A stretch of DNA of 64,000 bases. Origin: Choricystis sp. odSpoLacu1. Taxonomy: Eukaryota; Chlorophyta; Trebouxiophyceae. The stretch covers positions 744,001-808,000 of the forward strand of contig OY253653.1 in NCBI GenBank assembly GCA_958009055.1, given 5' to 3'. The stretch's first letter is position 1, and every line of letters starts with the position of its first letter. The notes under the pieces were generated by a model. That model did not search any database. It saw only the letters and a program-made list of their open reading frames with translations, and had not been told where the DNA came from. A program made the translations under genes and the position numbers. Below, in pieces: positions 1-9,809 of this stretch.

Positions 1-3000
1 CGCGTCGATCCTGTCCAGCCACGCCGCCATCCTCTCCGCCCGCGCGTCCACGGGGCGCCCCGCGGCGCGCAGGTCGGCCATCATCTTGGCGCCCGCGAGC
101 TGGGGGGGTGGAGGCGGGGGGGTGGCCCGACCGCGGCCGCGGCCCGCGGCGGTGGCGCGGCCGGCGCCACGCGCAGCGCCGCCACGCCCGGCGCCGCGGC
201 CACCGCCACCGCCACCGCCGCCACCGCCACCGCCAGTCGGCCGGGGCGGCAGCAGAGCCACCCCCACGTGGGCCGCCTTCAACGCGCCCACATCGTTGGT
301 GCCATCGCCACACATCAGGGTCACCGCGCCCGCGCCCCTCAACCGTGCCAGCACCGCCTCCTTCTGGTCGGGCGACGTGCGCGCCCACACGCTGACCAGG
401 GGGACGAGGACCGCGTCGGCCCCGGTGGCGGTGGCGTGGGCGAGGCCATCCCCCGTGACGCAGAGGGCGTGACCGGCCGCGACGAGCGAGGCCGGGTCTC
501 CGTCGCCACCACCAGGCGCCACCCACGGCCGCGTGCGGCTGCCACCGTCACCGCTGCCAGCGGGCACGGCGGGCGTCCACTCAAAGAAGGCGTCCGGCTC
601 CGCGTCCCGGGCGCCGGGGACGGGGGGCGGCGCCCGAGCCGCGCGCGCGAGCACAAGGGTCGGCCTGTCGACCATCCGCAGCACGCGCGCCACATGGCAC
701 GCCGTCAGGGGCGCATCCCCCGTGATCATGATGGCGTCGTGACCGGCAGCGCGCAGCTCGGCCAGGGCGGGCCTGGACTCGGGGCGCAGGGGGCAGCCGA
801 GGACGGCAAACCCGGCAAAGGACAGATCGTTTTCCGCCTCGCTGCGCGGCGTGGCGCGCGCGGCCGCGGTCGCCGTCCCCGCCGGCAGGTCGCGCGTGGC
901 CAGGGCCAGGACGCGCCCCCCGCGCGCCGCGTAGGTGGCGGCTGCGGCATCGTAGCCGGCGGGGATGGAGGAGAGGAGGGGGCGCAGCGCTTCGGGGGCG
1001 CCCTTGGCGACGACGACGACGCGGGGGGGGGTGGCCACCGCCGTCATCCACCGCCACCACGGCCGACATGCGGCGCAGGGCCGCCGAAAAATGGTGGCGG
1101 CGCAGCACGGTCGCGGTGGCGCGGTGGGAGGAGGAGGGCGCGCGCGGCGCGGTGACGCGGCCGCCGCCGTCGGCGAGGCTCCACCCCACCGCCGCAAAGG
1201 CGGCCTTCTCCAGCGGGTCCCCCGCCAATTCACCGCCACCAGCCGGGGCCAGGGAGTGACAGGCCGCCAGGACGAGGGCAGCGGACGGTGGGGCGGAGGA
1301 CGGTGGGACGAGCGGCGCGTCGATGGCGACGCGTCGGCCATCGTCCACCGGGGGCGCCACCCCCTCCAACACCATCTCATCACTGGTCAGCGTGCCCGTC
1401 TTGTCGAAGCAGGCGGTCGTCACGGCACCCGCCAGCGGGATGCGGAAGGGTTCGGTGCAGAAGATGGCCTTCTTGGCGAGCGCGAGGAGGGAAGCATTCA
1501 CAGCGATCGTGAGTTCCATCGGCAGCTCGGGCGGCACCACCGACGTCACGATCATGACGCAGTTGAGGTAGAGCTTGAACCTGTCCCGTGTCGGGTCGGC
1601 GAGGCCAACCTGCAGGACGTGGGCGGCGGCCGCAACCGCAAAGATGAGGAGGAGGCAGATGAACGCGCCCGCCTCCCACGACGCGGCCGTGACGCGCCCC
1701 CCAGACGCCAGGATGGTGCGCATCAGGCGACCCTGGGCCGACTCGAAACCTGTGCGCAGGACGACGGCCAGCACGCCGCCGTCGGGGGTGCGCACATGGG
1801 CGCCGGGGTCGGGGGCGGCTTGGAGGACGGACGTCCCGCCAAATAAAACGTGCGCCCTGTGGCGCACGGCATCCAGCCGCGTGTCCAGGTCCACATTCAC
1901 AACGTCTCCAGCCGCTGCTGCAGCCGCTGCAGCCGCTGCATCCGCGCCGTCGGCGGCCGCGGTGGCGGCTGCGGCAGCGCCGGATTCATAGAGGGGGGCC
2001 TTCCACTGGGGCGCAGACTCCCCCGTCAACACTGCCTCCTCCACGACGGCGGTGCCGGCCAGGAGCAGGCAGTCGGCGGGGACGTCGGTGGGGGTGGGGG
2101 TGGAGGTGGTGGAGAACGCGGCAGCTGACGAGCCACTGCCGCCACCACGGCCGCCCACCGAAATCAGGTCGCCAGGCACCAACGCCTCGCCCGGCGTCCG
2201 CGCCCACCGCCCCCCCCGGTACACAGCGACGACGGGCTTGGGGGCTTGCAGCCCCCGCAAGTCGGTCAAGTTGCGCAGGCGTTGGCCGACGACGGTGGAC
2301 TCAAAGCCGACGAGCATGAGGAGAGTGAAGAGTGAGTAGACCCAGTACTCGTCGAGGCACCACAGGCCCACGCAAAACACTTGGAAGACGAAGAAGGGGG
2401 CGACGAGCTGCTGCTTCAGCAGGTCCAGGAAGGCTGGCACGGGGACGGGGGTGGCGTTGGGACCGTAGGCAGCGAGGGCCGCGGCCGCGGCGGCGGGTTG
2501 GAGGCCGGAGGCGGCGCGGTACGTGGAGAAGGGCGACGCGTCGGGGTAGCGCAGCGGCCGGAACCCACCCACCTGCCCATCCCACACAAAGCGGGCCCGC
2601 CCGGTTTCAAAGGCCACAGTCTCCCGCCCCTCCTCATCGGAGGCGGGGGCCAGGGGCACGATCTCGGTGGCGCCGTGCACGCCGGTGGTCGTCGCGACGA
2701 CGTGCGTCGCTTGGGTTGGAGTGCGCACACGGCTGTAAGCGATGGCAGCATCCACCGCCACGCTCCAGTGGCGAGCCAGCCAGAGGAGGGCATGCAGCAG
2801 GGCGACCGCGATGATGGGGGCGGCGGGCGGGATGTGGAGGGTGGGGGGGGGTGGCGGTGGGGGCGGGCGGAGGGGGCGGGGGCGGCGCAAAGCTGAGGGT
2901 GTGTGCGTCGGTCGGCCAATCCTTCTCGCTCTCCCGCCCGTCTCCCCTCCTCCTCTCCACACCACACACACTCACCCATCCATCACAGGCTCGCTGACAA

Positions 3001-3163
3001 CCGCCTCCACGGCCTGCCCTGCCCCCGCCCACGCCAGCTGGACGGCTGCGGCGACAGCCCCGCCGTACAGCGCGCCTGCGAAGCCGCGGTCCAGCCTGGC
3101 CACGGGTGGCCGTGGCTTCAGCAGAATGGCGGACGCCAGGCCGCCGTCTGTGGGTGGATCCAT
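1..3163 (-). CDS. ATP13A1: P5A-type ATPase (ATP13A1/Spf1/MIA family), C-terminus outside window
   Basis: ER P5A-ATPase, a family that dislocates mis-inserted membrane proteins. Seen in order: N-terminal hydrophobic segments, FFVFQVFCVGLWCLDEYW, TGES (actuator), the P5A signature PPELP in a membrane helix, the phosphorylation motif DKTGT, KGAPE, TGDAP and the hinge GDGTNDVGALK near 270-310. After the hinge comes a Gly-rich loop, and the last membrane helices lie beyond base 1. I start at the ATG at 3163; exon 1 ends at 2976 (gtgagt donor) and exon 2 begins at 2892. Two one-base frame breaks fall in G9 runs (plus strand 2843-2851 and 1023-1031), probably assembly errors. Its ATG lies 105 bp from that of ALG1, divergently. 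Confidence 0.9.
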
Positions 3164-3268
3164 CGTGCGAGTGGACACGCCTGGGCGGCAGAGAGGAACA
3201 GCAGAGACCGTGATTGGTTTTTCGTTCTGATCGACCTACGCGTCACTCTAAAAACAAACAAACACACG

Positions 3269-4935
3269 ATGGCGGGTCCCTCCCGCCCCCGGCTCACTGG
3301 GCCGCCCCTACCCACCCCGTCATCCCTGGTGGCCTGGGTCGTGGTGCTGGGCGAGTTTGGGAGGTCGCCCCGCATGCAGTATCACGCGCTGTCGCTGGCG
3401 GAGCAGGTGCGTGTGGGAAAGATGGGAGAGGGAGCGCTATGTCGGTTTGCACAGCCCCCTCAGCGTGTGCTGAGGGCGGAAGGGGGAGAGGGCGGGCGGG
3501 CAGAACAGCGGCCTGCGCGCCTGATTTTGTTTCAATCCCCGTTCGCTCCGCCCCCCCCTCCCGCTCTCTCCCCGACCCCCCACCCTCCTCTCTCTTTCCC
3601 ACACTCAGGCCGGCGCCGACGTCCATGTCCTGGCCTACGGCGGCCCCCCACCCGCCCCCCCGGTCGCGTCCCACAAACGCATCCACGTGCACACGCTCTC
3701 CCCGCCCTCCCCCTGGCTCGCGCGCCTGCCCCGCCTGCTAGGCCTGCCGTTGAAAGCGGTTGCTCAGGCGATCACCCTGCTGTGGGCGCTCTTTATCACG
3801 CTGCCGCGCCCGGCTGCTGCCCTCGTGCAGACGCCGCCCGCCTTGCCAACGCTGCCCGTCCTCATCCTGGCGTCCACCCTGCGCCGCTTCCGCCTCGTCA
3901 TCGACTGGCACAACTACGCGTTTTCGTTGATGGCGCTGACGATGGGCGCCCGCAACCCCCTCGTCGCGCTGGCCGCGCGGTGCGAGCGCGCGGCCGGCCG
4001 CGCGGCGGCGGGGGGTGGCGCCGCCCACCTGGCTGTCACCACCGCCATGGCGCGCGAGCTGGAGGGGCCGGCCTGGCGGCTGGGTGCGCGCGGGGGTGGC
4101 AGGGTGCGCGTGTTCCACGACCGCCCGCCGCGCTGGTTTGCGCCGCCGTCGGCTGCAGACCGTCACGCCCTCCTGAAAAGGCTGGCCCCCGCCCTGGCGA
4201 CTGGCACGCACGCCCGAGACTGTTGCGCGGGCGTGCCCCCTCCCACAGGCGGGGAGGCGGGCGATGTTACGCACCTGACGTGGTGCGACGCAGAAGGCGC
4301 CGTCCGCCCGCGCTCAAACCGCCCCGCCCTCGTCATCTCCTCCACCTCCTGGACCCCGGACGAAGACTTTGGCGTCCTGCTAGCTGCCGCCATCGCGTAC
4401 AACGCGGCCGCGGCCAAGCGGAGTGACCTGCCGCGCTTGTTGGTCGTCGTGACTGGGCGCGGCCCCCTGCGGTCTCACTATGAAAAGGTGATGGCCGCCA
4501 CCCCCCCTCCCCCACGTGTCCTTCCGCACCCTGTGGCTCGACGCAGCCGACTACCCCACCCTGCTGGGGTGTGCAGATGTCGGCGTGTCCCTACATTCCT
4601 CCTCGTCAGGCGTCGACCTCCCAATGAAAGTGGTCGACATGTTCGGTGCAGGCACCCCCGCCCTCGCCGCGGGGTTCTCCTGCGTTGGTGAGTTAGTCGC
4701 CCACGGCGCCAACGGGCTCGTGTTTGACGGTCCCGCCGAGCTGGCGACCGCCCTGGTGGACACGCTTGCCGGCCTCGGCCACCGAGGGCGCGTCGCGCCA
4801 CCCGCCCCGGGGGGCGCCCTCGGCTACGGCGACGAACCGCCCGTGCTCACCGCCATGCGGGCCACCGTGGCGGACGCGCGGGTGGAGGGGTGGGAGGAGG
4901 CGTGGGAGAGGGTGGTGAGGCCGCTATTTGTGTGA
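3269..4935 (+). CDS. ALG1: ALG1 chitobiosyldiphosphodolichol beta-mannosyltransferase (GT33)
   Basis: Adds the first mannose to the dolichol-linked N-glycan core on the cytosolic face of the ER. The start shows the ALG1 hallmark GRSPRMQYHALSLA; later come DWHNYAFSLMAL, SSTSWTPDEDFG and the donor-site region SGVDLPMKVVDMFGAG. Exon 1 is 3269-3406 (46 codons) and exon 2 starts at 3609 after a 202-nt GT-AG intron with a purine-rich 5' half and pyrimidine-rich 3' half. The frame breaks once at C7-T-C5 (4501-4513); dropping one C restores the family sequence. Only a weak N-terminal hydrophobic stretch is visible. Confidence 0.92.
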
Positions 4936-5074
4936 TGGAAAACCTTTTTTTTTGAAAGTAACACAGAAAAGAAAGAAAAAGGGGATTTTGTCAGAGCGAA
5001 CAAGGGCAAGACACGAAAGCAAAGACTCTCTCTCATGCCAACACAGGGGCGTGGGGGCAGCACACACACATCAT

Positions 5075-6058
5075 TCACGCCGCCGCGCGGCGCTCGCGGC
5101 GCTCGCGCCCCGCAAACCCGGGCACCGCGCCCGCGCCGCCGCCGCCGCCGCCGGCGGTGGGGGCGACCTTGACGCCGGGCAGGGAGCCCAGGCCCAGGGA
5201 CTTGAGCATGTCGACCGAGTCGGCGTCGAGCTCGATCGAGGTCACGTCGACAGCAGAAACATCGGGGACAAAGTCCAGCCGCCGCTCGCGCTCCTCCTCC
5301 TGCAGCTTGAGGGAGATACCGCGCACGGGCCCCCGCTGGATGCGCTTCATGAGGTGCGTGGTGAAGCCCGCAATCTTGTTGCGCAGGCGTTTTGACTGGA
5401 TGATGGCCACCTCGTCGCACACGCGCTGGTTGGTGGCAAAGTCGAGGGTGAGGCGCCCATAGTACTTTTCGATGATGGAGCGGGACGCCTTCTTGACGGT
5501 CTTGGTGCGGACGCGGCCCTGTGGAAGGAAGGGAGGAGGGGGAGGGAGGGAGGGGGAGGAGGGTGAGTGATGTGAGCGTCGAGGGACAGTGCGCCGCCCG
5601 TGGAGGGGCGGCTGCGCGCGTTTTGCTCGCTCCGCGCCGCCAATCCCGCGGCCAGCGACCCCCCTCCCGTCCTCTCAATCGAGACGCACGCACTGCCGGC
5701 GGCTCGATCGGGGGTCGGGAGGGGTGAGGGCGGCCCTGGGCTACAGGGCGGCCTGCCGGCGCGCTCCGCGCCCGGCCCCCCGACCGTCTCGGCCGTCCGG
5801 ACGCCACGCCACGCGACCCGCGCCCCCACGCTCCACCTCTGCACCACCCCGCGCAGCCGCGCCCGACGCCAGCGCGGTCAGATGGGGCGCCGGGAGGGGG
5901 GGAGGCGGGGGGTGGGAGGTGGGGGCCCCACGGCGGCGCGGCGGCCGATTGCAAGAGTCGGGCGGGCAGGCGGAGGACGGCGCCGGCGGGCGAGAGGCTG
6001 CGCCAGCAGCTCGTGCCCAAAAGGTGGACAAAAGAGTCCCCGCGTCTGTGCGTACCAT
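5075..6058 (-). CDS. RPS17: 40S ribosomal protein eS17
   Basis: Small-subunit cytosolic ribosomal protein. Exon 2 (5518 down to 5075) encodes [20 protein letters not shown], then [32 protein letters not shown] and FVPDVSA, all diagnostic of eS17. Exon 1 is only the ATG at 6058-6056, in a good context (ccaccATG), followed directly by gtacgc; the acceptor is at 5519-5520, giving a phase-0 intron of 537 nt, the longest in the window. The C-terminus carries an unusual Gly-rich, then Arg/Glu/Ala-rich extension of about 25 residues. Divergent from NRDE2 with 135 bp between start codons. Confidence 0.95.
5519..6055 (-). other. 537-nt first intron of RPS17
   Basis: GT-AG intron lying directly between the ATG and codon 2. 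It is GC-rich and contains a C-rich pyrimidine tract before the acceptor. I found no convincing box C (RTGATGA) on the minus strand and no tRNA. Its length relative to other introns here makes it a possible host for a small RNA, which is inference only. Confidence 0.6.
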
Positions 6059-6193
6059 GGTGGCGGGTGTTGGGGGGAGGGCGAGGGGGCGGACGCGAAA
6101 AGAGGGGGAGAGTGTGAGAGCGAGAGAGAGCGGCGTTGGTTTTTTTGGTCGAACACTCTTTCGTTTTGCGTTTCGCTCCCAAAACCCAGCGGC

Positions 6194-8712
6194 ATGTCTT
6201 TTGACGCCGCCCGTGCGACGCGTCGGGCGGAGCTGCTGGCCGCGGCCGACGCTGCGTCGTCGTCGTCGTCGGACGATGACGCAGGCGTGCCTGGCGACCG
6301 CCCCGGCCTGTCGGTGATGCCCGACCGCGAGCGCCAGCCGCGTCGGTCGCGCTCTCCCAGGCGGGACGCCACCCAAAAGCATCGCTCAAAACTGAAGAGG
6401 CGCGGCAATCGATCCCGGTCGCCACGGCGGCGACGGCGGCACGCGTCACCGCCACCGCCACCGCCACTATCACTACTCTTCCACCCGCCACTCCCCCCTT
6501 CCACCGCCCCCCTGGAAGCCGCCACGCGGGCCACAACGCACAGTGTGAATGCATGGATCGCGTTTGCGTCGACCGCGGCTCCAGGGGAGCGGCGGGCGGC
6601 CATCCTGGCTTCTGCACGCCGCGCCCTGCCTCACGACGCGCGCGTCTTGGCTGCTGCCGTCGCGGCTGACACAGCAGACGCGCCGCCAGATGTAACCGCT
6701 GCTGCCTGGGATGCATCGGTGGCGGCGTGGCCGGCCGCGCCGACTGTGCGCGCGGGGCGGCGCGCTGTGGCCCGGCGGTCGCCTTCCTTCTGCGCTTCCA
6801 CGTTTGATGCCCTGGCGGCGGGAGCTGCGGCGTGCGGGGACGCCGCCTGTGCGATCGATGCGGTCGTCTGCATGGTTGCCACCGATCTAGAGGCGGGGCG
6901 GAGCACGCGGGCGTTTGCTCGCGCCGCGGCTGCGGTCGAGTGGGCGCTGCTGCCCCCCGGCCACGGCGCCGACACCGCCTGCTTCCAGAGATACTGGGAG
7001 AGAAGTGGCGTCTCCCTGGCTGCTGAAGGCGGGGACGGGTGGGGCTCCTGGGTGGCGGGTGGGGAGCCGCCGTTGCCACCACTGCCGCCGCCACCGGTTC
7101 AGGACCCAGCCCTTGCTGCCGCTGTCAACGCACGCCTCGACGCCGGATGGGCCGCGCTGAACGCTGCAAGCGACACAAATGGCATGTCTGCGTCTGCCGC
7201 TGCAGCGTGGGTGAGCTCAATCGCGGCTGTGGAGCCGGCGTTGTGGTGCTGCGGTGGCAGCGAAGATGGCGACACACACGTCCCTTTCGCGGACGTCGCG
7301 CCCTGCCTGCTGCCCGCCGCTGCGCGCGACGCACAGGTTGCAGTGGAGCTGGCAACCCGCGTGTTGAGCGTGTTGGGGGTAAAAGTCGCACCACACGCCG
7401 CGCCGTGTGTGTCTGCCGCCGCTGCCGCCGCGTTGTCAGAGCGCGTGCCCGCCGACCCGGCAGCCTTGCTCGACGCACCCGCCTCCCCACCCGCCTGGTG
7501 GCAGGCATCGTCAGGACGGCGCGACGCGGTGGCCCGCCTGCTTGTGTGCGTCGCGGCTCGGTCCCCGCTGGCTGCAGACGATGGTCGCTTTGCTGCGGCC
7601 GCGCTCGCCGCTGCAACCGCACCGACCGCTGACACGCCCGCTTTGACGCCCAATCAGCGTCTTGCCCTGGGCAAAGCGACGGCGGCCTCCATTTTGAGCG
7701 TGCGCCGCGACTCCACGGCCGCAGCGACCGCATTCATCTCGTTTCTTTTCGACGCGAGCGCGGCCGCCACCGCGCGCGCGACCGCGCGACCCGTGCTGGC
7801 CGCCGCCCGCACGCCTGCGCACCGGTTGAGCGTGGCAGTGGCTGTGGCGGATGGCGAGCTGATGCAACATGCTGAGCCCGCGCCCGCACGCGCTCGAGCA
7901 GCCGCGGCGGCTGTGCGGCAGGCTGGAGACGCGGCCACCGTCGCGGCAGCCGCGCACACCGCGGTCGCGTCTGCGGCCTCAGCCCACCAGTTCATGCCGT
8001 CCAGCGCGGCCGCAGTGGCCGCCCACGCGCTGCTCGCGCTGGCGGATGGCGGCCCCGCTGCAGCAGCCGTGTGCCTAGACCAGCACCTTGCACCCCTGCC
8101 ACACACAGTGCTGGCCTCCTGCCCGCACGCGCGGTCCCTGGTCGCCCGACGCGTGGGCTGGCTAATGGAGGGTGTGGCGGATGGCAGCGTCCCCGCGTCC
8201 GTCGCGGCCGACGCGGCGCGCGCCTGGTTGGCGGTGGGGGGGGGCGCTGCCGCTCTCGCAGCGCTCGCGTCGGCCGCCTCCCCACCAGCCGCTGCGGCCG
8301 CCGCAGCCACCCTGCCGTCCCTCGACCCATCCATCGTCCTCACCCTGATGCGTTCATGCGGCCGCGACCGCGACGGCGTGGCCGCCGTGGCGCGGTGGGT
8401 GCTGGCCCTGCCACCCCCCGCAGACGCGGGGGCGCCGCGGCCGGCCGACTGGGCCTGGCTGTGGCGCCTGGTGGCAGCCACCGAGACCGGCACGCGGGCC
8501 GTGCGCACGCTGACGCGGGCGCTGGGCGCGGCGCCCGCGTCGGCGGGGGCTGTGGTCGCGTTTGTCGCACACCCCACACCACGCCGCGCGATCGGGAGGC
8601 CGCCCTGGCTGCCGTGGCCGACCGCGGCCTGGTGTTTGCGGTGGACCCGTTCGAGATGCGGTTGGCGGACGCGTGGGCGGCGGGAAGGAGGGTAGTTGGG
8701 GCTGCACTATGA
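6194..8712 (+). CDS. NRDE2: NRDE2-like nuclear RNA-processing protein
   Basis: NRDE2 is a HAT/TPR-type nuclear protein that restrains the MTR4-exosome. The N-terminus has an acidic serine run (SSSSSDDD) and an RS-rich region (RSRSPRR), then VNAWIAFAS, the typical opening of the NRDE2 helical domain, and further on FQRYWERSG ... GDGWGSW, matching the family's FxxFWES/GAxGW block. The rest is Ala-rich helical repeat. The start ATG at 6194 is the first in frame. Near 8566-8580 the frame appears to switch: the ending ADRGLVFAVDPFEMRLADAW (stop at 8712) looks more like the family end than the original frame's Arg/Trp-rich tail (stop near 8695). Convergent with the next gene, 17 bp between stops. 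Confidence 0.75.
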
Positions 8713-8729
8713 TTTTTAACACTTTTAAA

Positions 8730-9674
8730 CTAAAACAGTTTGATTAGATCCCTCAACGGCCCCTCGCTCCCATTTATCGCGGCAGCCGCGTACCCGACAC
8801 ACGCCACCATGGCCAGGCGGCCATGTTTGATCTCTGTCACGCGCAGCCGCACGGCGGCGGCGGGGTCGCGGGTTAGGCGCAGAGGATCGAATAAAACACC
8901 GCCCGGGTAGTTTTGGTCTTGGCCATCCAAGTAAATGCCCACCGGCTCCAGCCCATCCTTGCCCGCTGCACGCGCCAGCTCGGGCCCACTCATGAGCAAC
9001 ACTTGGGCGACCGCAATGATGACCACGCCCTGGCCGCCCGCGATGCGGAGGCCGGGGACGCCAAAATAGTTCAAATCCTCGCCGCGCAGCTTGCTGGCAC
9101 CCACCGCAAACCACCTGTCCTCGGGGAAGGTGGCAACGCCGGTCACGCTCAGGGCTTCGGGCACGAGGGCGCCCAGGGCGCCCAGCATGGCCCAGCGCGC
9201 GTGCAGGAGCTCCAGTTCAAACATTCGGTCAAGGAGGGTTCTGTCGAGTCTCCCCGTCTTCCGATCCGCACACAGACCCAGCGGATCAAAGCCATAGTTG
9301 CCTGGCAGCATGACTGTCTCCAAGTGGGGCGCCGGCATCGGCACGCGCGGGCGGTGGGGGCCGTACAGCGGCGACGCGCGCGCGGCCGCGTCGCGCGCAG
9401 ACGCCGCTGCTGCCGCCGCCGCGTCCAGCTCTGGCTTGCGGGACGCCACGCTGTCTGCCAATTGCTTGCCGGCGGGCGAGTCGGCCAGCGCCTCTATTGC
9501 GAGGAAGGGGACGGCCGAGCCGGCGAGGAGGAGAGCGACGTCGGGGAGCGCAGCGACCGGGGGGGCAAAGGGGCGGCGGTTGGCGACGGTGGCAAGTTGC
9601 CTGAGCGAGTGCAGGCCGCGCCCAGCCCGCGGACCCCGCGCGGCGGTGGGAGGCGAGGCGGCAGGGCGCGGCAT
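8730..9674 (-). CDS. Light-harvesting chlorophyll a/b protein, CP26 (Lhcb5)-like
   Basis: Plastid thylakoid antenna protein, 314 aa, one exon. Helix A has ELELLHARWAMLGALGALVP (Glu/His/Arg chlorophyll ligands), preceded by LPGNYGFDPLGL; helix B has EIKHGRLAM. The stretch LRGEDLNYFGV resembles CP26 more than LHCII, and YPGGVLFDPL precedes helix B. The ATG at 9674 opens a basic, Ser/Arg/Ala-rich transit-like region. Unusual: about 90 residues between transit peptide and LPGNYGFDPL contain an extra hydrophobic segment (VALLLAGSAVPFLAIEALA) and an Ala-rich helix. Subfamily is inferred from motifs; it could be another Lhc clade. Confidence 0.85.
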   Translation of the reverse strand: MPRPAASPPTAARGPRAGRGLHSLRQLATVANRRPFAPPVAALPDVALLLAGSAVPFLAIEALADSPAGKQLADSVASRKPELDAAAAAAASARDAAARASPLYGPHRPRVPMPAPHLETVMLPGNYGFDPLGLCADRKTGRLDRTLLDRMFELELLHARWAMLGALGALVPEALSVTGVATFPEDRWFAVGASKLRGEDLNYFGVPGLRIAGGQGVVIIAVAQVLLMSGPELARAAGKDGLEPVGIYLDGQDQNYPGGVLFDPLRLTRDPAAAVRLRVTEIKHGRLAMVACVGYAAAAINGSEGPLRDLIKLF

Positions 9675-9809
9675 TGGGGCAGATAGGGTCGCGACGTGGT
9701 CAAACGGAAGAGTAGGTTTCTGCTGCAACTTTTTCTTGTTAGCACCTCTATCGCGTTGACATAGCGTGGGCACATGATCATGCCTGCCCCACTCTCTCTC
9801 TCTCTCTCT

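Noticed and set aside
4824..7094. Very long minus-strand open frame (756 codons) across ALG1, eS17 and NRDE2
   Set aside because: In DNA this GC-rich, antisense frames stay open by chance. Its composition is Arg/Pro/Ala/His-rich with no domain, and it overlaps three recognised genes.
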